Source: Bordetella parapertussis (GTDB lineage Bacteria > Pseudomonadota > Gammaproteobacteria > Burkholderiales > Burkholderiaceae_B). Taken from it: a stretch of 64,000 nucleotides of DNA. Location: assembly GCA_945865935.1 (NCBI GenBank), contig CAMBFI010000005.1, forward strand, positions 1-64,000, read 5' to 3'. Shown here one piece after another: positions 45,509-53,901 of the stretch. Each line of letters begins with the position of its first letter. The first letter of the stretch is position 1. A model generated the notes under the pieces. It had not been told where the DNA came from, made no database searches, and worked only from the letters and a program-made list of their open reading frames with translations. The translations under genes were made by a program, and so were the position numbers.

Positions 45509-46873
45509 TCACGGCGACAGCCACTGCGACAAGTACCTCATCGAGTCGTTAAACAACGCAAGCACCATGAGCGCTGACAAGAGGCCAAACCCGATCCTCT
45601 GACCCCACTCCAGCACACGCTCGGGGAGCGGACTTCCACGTACGATCTCTATGAGATAGTACAGCAGATGCCCACCATCTAGCATCGGGATTGGCAGCAG
45701 GTTCAACACACCCAAGCTGACACTCACCAGCGCCAAATAACCCACAAAGGCAACCCAGCCGATTTTTGCAGACTGCCCAGCATAATCGGCGATTGTGACG
45801 GGACCGCTGATGTTCTTAACCGACACCTCGCCCAAGATCATTTTCCCCATCATACGCAGGGAAAACCAAGCCGTATCAAAGGTTTTGACAACGCCATTGA
45901 CGAGGCTATCGAACGGGCCGTAGCTGACCATCACCATCTCTGGATCACCCCCGAGCTGAACACCAATACGCCCAACTACCTGCCCGTCGGGCTGTGTGAA
46001 TGACGCAGGAGACAAAACAATACTTAGTCTATTTGAATCACGCTCGAGTTCGAGTTGAACGGGCTTATCCGGATGTTGCTGAATCACCTGGATCAGTTGT
46101 CCAACATCTAAATCCATGCGCTGTTGCACAGACACAATCCGATCACCTACTTTTAAACCGGCCGCCATCCCGACGCTGTCGGGCACCACGCCTCGTACAA
46201 CTGGGACACCGGTCGCAAGACGCAAACCAAGCAACCGAAGTGGGTCGGCTGCAGAGGGATCGGCCAGAGCAGGCATCTGCAAAGTACGGCTTAAGCTTGC
46301 GCCGCGTTGATCGATCGTGACCTCGATCGCGCCACCCTCTCCAATCTTTTGCAACAGGGCCCAGCGCAATTCCGACCAGGATCGGATGGTCCTATCATCC
46401 ACCGCAACAATACGGTCACCAGGTTGCAGGCCAGCGACCGCAGCAGCCGATTGGGGCGTAGGGGTGGCGAGCACGGCGGCTGGCTCCTGGGACCCGACGA
46501 AATTGAGCAAGGCATAAAGCAAAGCCGCTAACAGCAAATTGAACACCGGACCCGCAGCAACAATTGCAAAACGGCGAGATACCGGTTGCGAAGCGAAACT
46601 CTCGCTCGAAGAGCTGCCGTTTGCGTTAAGCGCGCGTGGCACGTCCGATGGGCTGCTCTCATCTAACATTTTCACGTAGCCGCCCAAGGGAATGGCCGAC
46701 AACGCCCACTCCGTGCCGTGCCGGTCCACCCGCTTTATTAGTACGCGGCCGAAACCAATCGAAAACCGGAGTACACGCACCCCGCACCAACGGGCTACCC
46801 AATAATGTCCCAGCTCATGGAATGTGATCAGTACGCCGAGCGTGATGAGAAAAGCCAAAACAGTAACAAGCAT
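45509..46873 (-). CDS. rseP: RIP-type zinc metalloprotease RseP
   Basis: A 454-residue intramembrane site-2 protease that cleaves anti-sigma factors and leftover signal peptides. The zinc motif HELGH is at residues 19-23 in the first transmembrane helix and the third ligand aspartate is in NLLPIPMLDGGHLLYY near the C-terminus. Two PDZ domains lie between (LQPGDRIVAVDDRTI and LKVGDRIVSVQQR). It lies between dxr and bamA in the envelope-biogenesis cluster. Confidence 0.96.
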   Translation of the reverse strand: MLVTVLAFLITLGVLITFHELGHYWVARWCGVRVLRFSIGFGRVLIKRVDRHGTEWALSAIPLGGYVKMLDESSPSDVPRALNANGSSSSESFASQPVSRRFAIVAAGPVFNLLLAALLYALLNFVGSQEPAAVLATPTPQSAAAVAGLQPGDRIVAVDDRTIRSWSELRWALLQKIGEGGAIEVTIDQRGASLSRTLQMPALADPSAADPLRLLGLRLATGVPVVRGVVPDSVGMAAGLKVGDRIVSVQQRMDLDVGQLIQVIQQHPDKPVQLELERDSNRLSIVLSPASFTQPDGQVVGRIGVQLGGDPEMVMVSYGPFDSLVNGVVKTFDTAWFSLRMMGKMILGEVSVKNISGPVTIADYAGQSAKIGWVAFVGYLALVSVSLGVLNLLPIPMLDGGHLLYYLIEIVRGSPLPERVLEWGQRIGFGLLSALMVLALFNDSMRYLSQWLSP

Positions 46874-46894
46874 GATTTAAACCAGTAAGAAACA

Positions 46895-48097
46895 TCAATG
46901 CGAATGCAAAAATACAAGCTGTTGCGCGCGGCGTCTCGCCTCAAAATCGAGGTCCAGTACATCCTCAATGCCGCTTATCGCGGCACCGTGCATAGAACGC
47001 ATTTCTTCGAGCACGCCCTCGATCACGGATGGTATCCGAGTGTAGGGAAGTTTGTTAGTCAAAAACGCCTCCACAGCGATCTCATTCGCTGCATTGAGGG
47101 CCACACACGCAACTTGCCCGCTACGCAACGCTTCAAAGGACAAGCGCAAACAAGGCAATTGTTCTAAATCTGGTTCAGAAAAATCAAGGCGACCTGCCGC
47201 AGCAAGATCCAACAACCCAACGCCAGAGGCTAACCGTTCCGGAAACCCAAGGCCGTAAGCGATCGGTGTACGCATATCGGGCTGTCCTAGCTGAGCCACC
47301 ACCGAGCCGTCGATATATTCCACCATCGAATGCACGACGCTCTGCGGATGAATGACAACGCTAATTTGCTCAGGAGGCATCGCAAACAACCAATGCGCCT
47401 CGATTACTTCGAGGCCTTTGTTGAGCATCGTAGCCGAATCAACAGAGATTTTTCGCCCCATACTCCAGTTAGGATGCGCGCAGGCTTGCTCAGGAGTCAC
47501 GGCATCCAAGTCCTTCCATCGTCTTGAACGAAAAGGACCACCCGATGCCGTCAGAATTAATCTGCGTACACCTGGTGCAGGCTGGCTGGGCGCACTCGCA
47601 CGTCCATGATGGGGTAAACACTGGAAGATCGCGTTGTGCTCACTGTCAATGGGCAACAACTCAGCACCGTGTGCCTTGACGGCCGCCATAAACAGGGAAC
47701 CCGCAGCCACGAGCGCCTCTTTGTTTGCGAGCAGTACTCGCTTACCTGCTTGCGCAGCGGCCAACGCCGCTGGCAAGCCGGCAGCACCCACAATCGCGGC
47801 CATTACGATTTGACTCTGATCATCACCGGCCGTATCCGCTAAGGCGCCAGCTCCAACTCTGAGCTCGGGTGACAAAACACCCGCGCCCCACAAGCGCCGA
47901 AACTCTTGAGCCGCAGCATCCGTTGGCACGACAACTACCCGCGCAGCAGTCGAGCGCGCTTGCGCAACCAACAACTCTATCCGAGAGTAAGCAGATAATG
48001 CATGGACCGCAAATTTATCTGGATGCCTAGCCAGCACATCCAACGTGCTCTGCCCGATTGAGCCAGTCGAGCCCAATACCGTTACCCGCGCTACCAC
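46895..48097 (-). CDS. dxr: 1-deoxy-D-xylulose 5-phosphate reductoisomerase
   Basis: A 400-residue NADPH-dependent enzyme making MEP, the committed step of the non-mevalonate isoprenoid route. Motifs are [16 protein letters not shown] (NADPH), [26 protein letters not shown] (metal and substrate), [12 protein letters not shown] and [23 protein letters not shown]. The start codon is GTG and its first bases overlap the cdsA stop by 7. No frameshift is seen. Confidence 0.97.
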   Translation of the reverse strand: MVARVTVLGSTGSIGQSTLDVLARHPDKFAVHALSAYSRIELLVAQARSTAARVVVVPTDAAAQEFRRLWGAGVLSPELRVGAGALADTAGDDQSQIVMAAIVGAAGLPAALAAAQAGKRVLLANKEALVAAGSLFMAAVKAHGAELLPIDSEHNAIFQCLPHHGRASAPSQPAPGVRRLILTASGGPFRSRRWKDLDAVTPEQACAHPNWSMGRKISVDSATMLNKGLEVIEAHWLFAMPPEQISVVIHPQSVVHSMVEYIDGSVVAQLGQPDMRTPIAYGLGFPERLASGVGLLDLAAAGRLDFSEPDLEQLPCLRLSFEALRSGQVACVALNAANEIAVEAFLTNKLPYTRIPSVIEGVLEEMRSMHGAAISGIEDVLDLDFEARRRAQQLVFLHSH

Positions 48098-48936
48098 GGC
48101 AGATTTCCAAGTAAGAGATATGCCAAAGGCACCACTGCGACGACCGCATCAATTCGATCGTACACACCACCGTGTCCGGGCAGTAGACTACTAGAATCCT
48201 TCATAGATGCCCGCCTCTTGAGAAGCGACTCGAACAAGTCCCCGCAAATCGAAAAAACAGCCAACAAAACCGCTAACAATGCGGCGATTCCCAAACCCCA
48301 CCGCTGTGCCAGCTCGAATCCAAAACTCTTGGGTAAATACAAGGCCGTTCCAATCACCCAGGCCACAACACCGATGACGCCAGCCAATGCGCCCTCAATG
48401 GTTTTTCCTGGACTGATGCGAGGTGCTAGTTTGTGGCGTCCCAACGCGCGGCCGGCAAAATACGCAACAATGTCCGCGATCCAAATCACCGCCAGCATCG
48501 TAAGAATGAACTGAGCGCCTTGATGCAAAAAGAGCCAAGCCAAACATGCCCACGTCGCAAAAAGCGTCGTGGTAGCAAACAGACTCCACAGCAGCGCGCC
48601 TTGGCGTGCTTGCGTTTGAGCCCGAAACAGTGCGCCACCAACGAACACAAACCAAGCAAAGACACTCACGAATGTGGACCATAACAACCAGCGCTGGTCC
48701 TCAGAGCCTGAGCGTGTCCATGACCACGCTTGCACAATCGTCAGGACGAACAGCAACACGCCCATTACCTGGGGAATCCTGGTTCCCCTTCCCCAAAGCA
48801 GACGACTCCATTCCCAAGCGGCCAGGGCGCATGTCGCAGACAAAAAGATTAGGAAAGGCCACTGAGACGGAATCCACAACAACACCGCAATGAAGCAAAG
48901 CAGTACAACAGCCGTGATGATGCGTTGTCCGAGCAT
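48091..48936 (-). CDS. cdsA: phosphatidate cytidylyltransferase
   Basis: A 281-residue inner-membrane enzyme making CDP-diacylglycerol, the precursor of all phospholipids. About eight hydrophobic segments precede the signature near the C-terminus: the blocks [17 protein letters not shown] and [33 protein letters not shown], read in two pieces, match the CDS family pattern with its metal-binding aspartates. It lies 3 bases after uppS and overlaps dxr by 7 bases. Confidence 0.96.
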   Translation of the reverse strand: MLGQRIITAVVLLCFIAVLLWIPSQWPFLIFLSATCALAAWEWSRLLWGRGTRIPQVMGVLLFVLTIVQAWSWTRSGSEDQRWLLWSTFVSVFAWFVFVGGALFRAQTQARQGALLWSLFATTTLFATWACLAWLFLHQGAQFILTMLAVIWIADIVAYFAGRALGRHKLAPRISPGKTIEGALAGVIGVVAWVIGTALYLPKSFGFELAQRWGLGIAALLAVLLAVFSICGDLFESLLKRRASMKDSSSLLPGHGGVYDRIDAVVAVVPLAYLLLGNLPW

Positions 48937-48939
48937 GAG

Positions 48940-49704
48940 CTAGGTCTTCACCGCGCCAAACACCTGCGCACTGGTGCGACCAAAGCGCCTTTCGCGGGTG
49001 CTGTACCAATCAAACGCCTGTCGTAATTCAGCATCATCAAAGTCAGGCCAGTAGCAATCCGTAAAAAACAACTCGGTGTAAGCTAACTGCCATATTAAAA
49101 AGTTTGATATCCGTTGCTCGCCACCTGTACGGATAAACAAGTCTGGTTCAGGCGCCCATGCCATCGAAAGGTAATTGGAGAGTAGCTGCTCGTCGAGTTG
49201 CTCGGGTTGAGCCGCCAACTCTGGGTGTGCAGCCAACATACGGCGAGTCGCCTGCAGGATATCCCAGCGGCCGCCATAGTTTGCTGCGATCGTAAGGTGT
49301 AGGGCATCATTTTGGGCGGTACTGTCCTGCGCCTGCAGAATCAGCTCTTGCAATTTCGGCTCAAAGGGACTGAGATCACCGACCACACGCAGACGCACAC
49401 CTTGTTCTTGCAGCCGCGATACCTCTCGCTCAAGAGCTTGCACGAATAAACGCATCAATAAAGAAACTTCATCGGCAGGTCGCCGCCAGTTCTCAGAGCT
49501 AAACGCGAACAGGGTTAAGTAGCGAACGCCCGCATTGCCACACGTCTCTACTGCTCGACGCACCGACTGGACGCCTTTGGCATGGCCTGCTGTACGGGGG
49601 AGAAATCGTTGCGAAGCCCAACGGCCGTTGCCATCCATAATGATAGCTACGTGCTCCGGGGTCGCCGAAGTGGTCGGGACGTCTTTAGTTGAGCTGATCG
49701 CCAT
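48940..49704 (-). CDS. uppS: undecaprenyl diphosphate synthase
   Basis: A 254-residue cis-prenyltransferase that makes the C55 lipid carrier for cell-wall synthesis. The catalytic motif [10 protein letters not shown] is near residues 21-30, followed by [28 protein letters not shown], the NYGGRWDI block and the [16 protein letters not shown] and [12 protein letters not shown] segments. It follows frr by 12 bases on the same strand. Confidence 0.97.
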   Translation of the reverse strand: MAISSTKDVPTTSATPEHVAIIMDGNGRWASQRFLPRTAGHAKGVQSVRRAVETCGNAGVRYLTLFAFSSENWRRPADEVSLLMRLFVQALEREVSRLQEQGVRLRVVGDLSPFEPKLQELILQAQDSTAQNDALHLTIAANYGGRWDILQATRRMLAAHPELAAQPEQLDEQLLSNYLSMAWAPEPDLFIRTGGEQRISNFLIWQLAYTELFFTDCYWPDFDDAELRQAFDWYSTRERRFGRTSAQVFGAVKT

Positions 49705-49716
49705 AAGTAAGACGGA

Positions 49717-50277
49717 TTAAACCGTCATGATCTCAGCTTCTTTCTGCGCAACCAACTTGTCAATTTCCGTCACGCAGCGGTCTGTCAGCTTTTGTACGGT
49801 GTCTTGCGCACGGCGCTCTTCATCCTCAGAAATGACCTTGTCTTTCACAAGTTTCTTGAAACTATCATTGGCATCGCGACGTAAGTTGCGCACCGCAATC
49901 TTAGCGTCCTCACCCTCAGATTTGACGACCTTATTGAGATCGCGCCGGCGCTCTTCGGTCAGTGCCGGCATCGGGACACGAATGCTGTCACCCATCCCGA
50001 TGGGGTTCAACCCTAAGTCGGAATCACGGATGGCTTTTTCAACAGTCCCGCCCAGGTTTTTCTCCCAAACCTGTACGTTAATCGTACGCGCATCAAGCAG
50101 TGTGACGTTTGCAACCTGTGAAATCGGTACGGGGGAGCCGTAGTATTCGACCTGGACGTGATCAAGAATCCCTGTGTGTGCGCGGCCCGTACGAATTTTC
50201 GCAAGATTGCTTTTTAGCGTCTCAAGTGACTTACTCATCCGGGTTTCCGCAGATTTCTGTATTTCAGTTGCACTCAT
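49717..50277 (-). CDS. frr: ribosome recycling factor
   Basis: A 186-residue tRNA-shaped factor that splits post-termination ribosomes together with EF-G. Two adjacent ATG codons occur; the second (50277) is preferred because AAGGA is 8 bases away and the length then matches the family (185-186). The sequence shows [51 protein letters not shown] and the C-terminal helix with [16 protein letters not shown]. It lies 11 bases after pyrH. Confidence 0.97.
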   Translation of the reverse strand: MSATEIQKSAETRMSKSLETLKSNLAKIRTGRAHTGILDHVQVEYYGSPVPISQVANVTLLDARTINVQVWEKNLGGTVEKAIRDSDLGLNPIGMGDSIRVPMPALTEERRRDLNKVVKSEGEDAKIAVRNLRRDANDSFKKLVKDKVISEDEERRAQDTVQKLTDRCVTEIDKLVAQKEAEIMTV

Positions 50278-50288
50278 CATCTTTCCTT

Positions 50289-51005
50289 CTAAACGTGGAC
50301 GAGAGTACCCTCGTCCTCACCGCTCACGGCACGTTTAAGCGCCCCTGGCTTGTTGATTGAAAAAACCTTAATCGGCAATTTTTGGTCACGACACAAGGCA
50401 AAAGCCGTTGCGTCCATCACCTCTAGGCGACGCATGATGACCTCATCAAAGCTGATCCGCGCGTAGCGCGTTGCGGCGGGATCTTTTTTTGGATCTGCCG
50501 TGTAGATCCCATCAACTTTCGTCGCTTTGAGGACAACTTCTGCACCGATCTCAGCGCCGCGCAGCGCCGCAGCGGTATCAGTCGTAAAAAATGGGTTCCC
50601 AGTTCCTGCGGCGAAGACGACAACCTTACCCTCTTCGAGGTAGCGCAACGCCTTGGGTCGGATGTAAGGTTCTACAACCTGTTCGATATTGAGGGCTGAT
50701 TGAACCCGGGCATCAACGCCTCGGTGTTTCAACGCATCTTGTAAGGCTAAAGCGTTCATCACCGTCGCCATCATCCCCATGTAGTCGGCCGTCGCGCGGT
50801 CCATGCCTTGCGCGCCTGGCGCCACGCCACGAAAGATGTTGCCCCCGCCGATCACGATCGCCAACTGCACACCCATGGCAACGACTTCGGCAACCTCGTC
50901 CGTCATGCGCATAATCGTGGCACGGTTGATGCCGAAGGCATCGTCACCCATCAGCGCTTCGCCAGACAGCTTGAGGAGGACTCGTTTATGCATTCTGCTG
51001 GTCAT
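50289..51005 (-). CDS. pyrH: UMP kinase
   Basis: A 238-residue hexameric bacterial UMP kinase of the amino acid kinase family. Family blocks are [67 protein letters not shown] and [17 protein letters not shown]. The ATG at 51005 has a GGAA-type site; a second ATG four codons later is possible. A strong hairpin (51051-51083) separates it from tsf, so its expression may be partly independent. Confidence 0.96.
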   Translation of the reverse strand: MTSRMHKRVLLKLSGEALMGDDAFGINRATIMRMTDEVAEVVAMGVQLAIVIGGGNIFRGVAPGAQGMDRATADYMGMMATVMNALALQDALKHRGVDARVQSALNIEQVVEPYIRPKALRYLEEGKVVVFAAGTGNPFFTTDTAAALRGAEIGAEVVLKATKVDGIYTADPKKDPAATRYARISFDEVIMRRLEVMDATAFALCRDQKLPIKVFSINKPGALKRAVSGEDEGTLVHV

Positions 51006-51050
51006 ATGCGTTATTTTCCGGGGGTTTGATCACGACAAAAGTGTAAACGA

Positions 51051-51083
51051 AAGCCGGGCGGGCATTGCTGCACCGCCCGGCTT
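51051..51083 (-). terminator. hairpin terminator after tsf
   Basis: AAGCCGGGCGG (51051-51061) and its exact reverse complement (51073-51083) form an 11-bp stem with an 11-base loop, beginning 11 bases beyond the tsf stop. In the tsf direction the stem is followed by a TTTCGTTTACACTTTT tract, so a terminator or attenuator before pyrH is likely. Confidence 0.8.
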
Positions 51084-51094
51084 CATGAACAAAA

Positions 51095-51973
51095 TTATGC
51101 GTTTCCGGCAGCCGCGGCAGCGACTTCTGCCGCGAAATCGCTAGTTTTCTTCTCAATACCTTCACCAACTACAAACAATGAGAATCCCGCGATCGTTGCA
51201 TTTTTTTCTTTCAGCATCTGCGCCACGGACTGTTTGTCATTTTTTACGAAGGGTTGGGAGAGCAAAGCAACTTCTTTCAGGAACTTCTGAACTGAACCCT
51301 CGACCATTTTCTCGACGATTTCAGCAGGCTTGCCCGATTCGGCCGCCTTTAGACGAGCAACTGAACGCTCGGCTTCCTTGTCCGCCTCAGGGACACCCGT
51401 CTCATCGACCGCACGTGGCTTGGTTGCGGCAATATGCATCGCCAAATCCTTGCCAACTTCCTCCGGTCCAGCAAAGTCTACTAGGACACCAATTCTGCCA
51501 CTGTGGACATAACTAGCCAGTTTATTGGCCGTGTTGTAGCGTTGAAAACGACGGATCGAGATGTTCTCACCGATTTTTCCGACAAGCGCTGTGCGCACAG
51601 AGTCAACTGTGCCGTCGCCAAACGCTGCGCCAGACAAAGCCCCAACATCCAATATTGAAGAGGTTGCAAGAAGTTTCGCGATGTTGGCAACAAATGCAAC
51701 GAAGTCATCGTTTTTTGCAACAAAGTCTGTTTCGCAATTGACTTCCACAACCGCGCCTTGCTTAGCGTCCGGCGAGATGTACAAACCAACCAAGCCTTCT
51801 GCTGTCACACGACCAGCAGCTTTACTAGCCTTGCTGCCTAGTTTGACTCGCAGGATTTCTTCTGCACGCGCCATCTCGCCTTCAGCCTCGGTCAAGGCTT
51901 TCTTACATTCCATCATTGGCGCGTCAGTTTTCTCGCGCAGTTCTTTAACCATTGCGGCAGTGATATCAGCCAT
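51095..51973 (-). CDS. tsf: translation elongation factor Ts
   Basis: A 292-residue guanine-nucleotide exchange factor for EF-Tu. The N-terminal UBA-like domain with [26 protein letters not shown], the core [16 protein letters not shown] and the HIAATKPRA and [15 protein letters not shown] blocks are all present. GGAG precedes the ATG. It follows rpsB by 98 bases; that gap contains two hairpins that could modulate read-through. It ends before a strong terminator-like hairpin. Confidence 0.97.
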   Translation of the reverse strand: MADITAAMVKELREKTDAPMMECKKALTEAEGEMARAEEILRVKLGSKASKAAGRVTAEGLVGLYISPDAKQGAVVEVNCETDFVAKNDDFVAFVANIAKLLATSSILDVGALSGAAFGDGTVDSVRTALVGKIGENISIRRFQRYNTANKLASYVHSGRIGVLVDFAGPEEVGKDLAMHIAATKPRAVDETGVPEADKEAERSVARLKAAESGKPAEIVEKMVEGSVQKFLKEVALLSQPFVKNDKQSVAQMLKEKNATIAGFSLFVVGEGIEKKTSDFAAEVAAAAAGNA

Positions 51974-51996
51974 AATTACTCCAGATTAATTAAGCC

Positions 51997-52064
51997 GACC
52001 CCAATGCCGCTAAGCACGGGGTCTGATAAGGTAGACAGGCGCCCTTTAACCGCGCAAAGCGCGG
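51997..52064 (-). promoter_or_regulatory. two hairpins in the rpsB-tsf gap
   Basis: The first in transcription order is CCGCGC (52050-52055), AAA, GCGCGG (52059-52064). The second pairs GACCCC (51997-52002) with GGGGTC (52018-52023). Neither has a clean T-run, so they look more like a weak attenuator or RNA processing site than a full terminator. This is inferred from symmetry only. Confidence 0.45.
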
Positions 52065-52071
52065 AGGGTCC

Positions 52072-52818
52072 TTAGGCTTTCGCCTGATCGACTTCGATGA
52101 ACTCTTCACCCTGCGCAATCTCTTCAACCAAGCCGCTCACGTTATCAGCACGGCCGGCGAGTACGGCGTCAGCAACACCTTTGGCGTAAAGTTCAATGGC
52201 TTTAGCAGAGTCGTCGTTGCCAGGAATGATGTAATCAATGCCGTCTGGCGAATGGTTTGTGTCCACGACAGCTACCACAGGGATACCCAGAGCAATAGCT
52301 TCTGCCACTGCAATCTTGTGGTAACCCACGTCAATCATAAAAATCGCGCTTGGCAGTCCGTTCATGTCCTTGATGCCGCCAATCGACTTGTTCAGCTTGT
52401 CGAGTTCGCGCTGGAACATGAGGCCTTCTTTCTTGGTCATGCGTTCGGTACCGCCTTCAGCGACCATGACTTCCATATCTTTTAAGCGCTTAATCGAGCT
52501 CTTGACTGTTTTGAAGTTCGTCAGCATGCCACCTAACCAACGACTGTCAACAAACGGCATCCCTGCGCGTTGCGCTTCGGAGGCAACGAGTTCACGAGCA
52601 GCGCGCTTGGTGCCCACAAACAAAACATTACCGCCTTTGGCAGCAACCTGGCGCAGAAACTTAGTCGCATCTAAATAATTGGCGACTGTTTTCTCGAGGT
52701 TGATAATATGAATTTTATTGCGATGGCCGAAAATAAATGGGGCCATCTTGGGGTTCCAATAACGGGTCTGGTGACCAAAGTGCACGCCCGCTTCCAACAT
52801 TTCACGCATCAACGACAT
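52072..52818 (-). CDS. rpsB: 30S ribosomal protein S2
   Basis: A 248-residue ribosomal protein. Conserved blocks: [21 protein letters not shown] at the start, [45 protein letters not shown] and [32 protein letters not shown] lies upstream of the ATG. It heads the rpsB-tsf-pyrH-frr cluster. The leader region carries a possible structured RNA and a tandem repeat. S2 represses its own operon through the leader in other bacteria, which could apply here. Confidence 0.98.
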   Translation of the reverse strand: MSLMREMLEAGVHFGHQTRYWNPKMAPFIFGHRNKIHIINLEKTVANYLDATKFLRQVAAKGGNVLFVGTKRAARELVASEAQRAGMPFVDSRWLGGMLTNFKTVKSSIKRLKDMEVMVAEGGTERMTKKEGLMFQRELDKLNKSIGGIKDMNGLPSAIFMIDVGYHKIAVAEAIALGIPVVAVVDTNHSPDGIDYIIPGNDDSAKAIELYAKGVADAVLAGRADNVSGLVEEIAQGEEFIEVDQAKA

Positions 52819-52844
52819 AATAAGAGCTCCGAGGGTTAGGTCTA

Positions 52845-52909
52845 GTGATACGCCTGCACCAGCACATAGCCAAAAAGGCTGTCATGCCGGCACCCTGGCG
52901 GCGCATCAC
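52845..52909 (-). promoter_or_regulatory. possible structured leader of the rpsB mRNA
   Basis: Arms GTGATACGCC (52845-52854) and GGCGCATCAC (52900-52909) are complementary at 9 of 10 positions, the tenth being a G-U type pair. Inside are a GCA/TGC pair (52862-52864 with 52885-52887) and a tight AGCC-AAAAA-GGCT hairpin (52868-52880). In the rpsB direction this would fold as one long interrupted stem-loop ending 26 bases before the start codon. An S2-binding autoregulatory role is inference; the promoter was not identified. Confidence 0.4.
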
Positions 52910-52910
52910 G

Positions 52911-53000
52911 CGATTTACAACATTGCAGTTTGCAACATTGCGATTTACAACATTGCGATTTACAACATCGTGGTTTACAACATTGTGGTTTTCAACATTC
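52911..53000. repeat. six tandem 15-bp repeats between rpsB and map
   Basis: Six exact-length head-to-tail copies: CGATTTACAACATTG (52911), CAGTTTGCAACATTG (52926), CGATTTACAACATTG (52941), CGATTTACAACATCG (52956), TGGTTTACAACATTG (52971) and TGGTTTTCAACATTC (52986). Copies 1 and 3 are identical, the CAACAT core is invariant, and substitutions cluster in the first three bases. The array lies in the divergent promoter region, 92 bases before rpsB and 66 before map. Confidence 0.92.
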
Positions 53001-53066
53001 TTACCCTGCAAAAAACACGGTAAGCCTATAATTCTACTATCTTTCACCCTCCCAACTCAAGTCAAC

Positions 53067-53867
53067 ATGGGTTTAGTCACCAATTCCGCCGATTTAGACC
53101 GTATGCGCGCTGCATGTAAAGATGCCGCAAAAGTGCTCGATTTCATTGCGCCCCACGTTAAACCGGGGGTGACTACCGGAGAGCTGGACAAACTGTGTCT
53201 GGACTTCCTAACGAACGTCCTGAACGTCAAATCTGCAACGGTTGGCTACGCCCCACCCGGCTATCCTCCCTTCCCCGGCGCAATATGCACCTCCGTCAAC
53301 CATCAGGTCTGCCATGGAATCCCCGGAGACAAGGTGCTAAAAAACGGCGACGTCCTGAATATTGACGTCACGATCATCAAAGAGGAATGGTTTGGCGACA
53401 CGAGCCGTATGTACTACGTGGGCGAGCCATCGATCCTGGCCAAACGTCTGACCGAGGTGACATTTGACTGTATGTGGTTAGGAATTGCTCAGGTCAAACC
53501 AGGTAATACGCTTGGCGACATTGGTCAGGCCATACAGCGTCATGCCGAGCAGAGCGGCTTTTCTGTCGTGCGCGAATTTTGCGGCCATGGGATTGGTAAA
53601 GTGTTTCACCAAGACCCTCAAATTTTGCATTACGGCAAAGCAGGCACGGGGCAACGACTTGAGCCTGGATTGATTTTTACAATTGAACCGATGATCAACG
53701 CGGGGCGCCGTGAAATACGTCAACTGTCTGATGGCTGGACCGTGGTCACACGAGATCACAGTCTGTCAGCGCAATGGGAGCACACTGTGCTTGTGACCGA
53801 CACCGGCTTCGAAGTCATGACGATCTCTGCTGACATGCCAGCACCGCCTGCATTTATGACCTCCTAG
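53067..53867 (+). CDS. map: type I methionine aminopeptidase
   Basis: A 266-residue dimetal protease removing N-terminal methionine from new proteins. The start at 53067 gives the family N-terminus (about 74 upstream codons are open only because the 15-bp repeats keep the frame open). The five metal ligands lie in NIDVTIIKEEWFGDTS (two aspartates), CGHGIGKVFHQDP (histidine), FTIEPMIN (glutamate) and QWEHTVLVT (glutamate). It is divergent from rpsB and followed by glnD after 34 bases. Confidence 0.96.
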   Translation: MGLVTNSADLDRMRAACKDAAKVLDFIAPHVKPGVTTGELDKLCLDFLTNVLNVKSATVGYAPPGYPPFPGAICTSVNHQVCHGIPGDKVLKNGDVLNIDVTIIKEEWFGDTSRMYYVGEPSILAKRLTEVTFDCMWLGIAQVKPGNTLGDIGQAIQRHAEQSGFSVVREFCGHGIGKVFHQDPQILHYGKAGTGQRLEPGLIFTIEPMINAGRREIRQLSDGWTVVTRDHSLSAQWEHTVLVTDTGFEVMTISADMPAPPAFMTS

Positions 53868-53901
53868 CTCGCACACAACACGCATCGCCCGAACCGATAC
53901 G

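Noticed and set aside
52802-53047. Open frame opposite map encoding Asn/Val-rich repeats
   Set aside because: It exists because the 15-bp array has no stop in this frame; it overlaps the rpsB start and leader and has no ribosome site or family.
52845-53066. N-terminal extension of methionine aminopeptidase through the repeat array
   Set aside because: The extension is repeat-encoded Phe/Thr-rich sequence; the family N-terminus begins exactly at the ATG at 53067.
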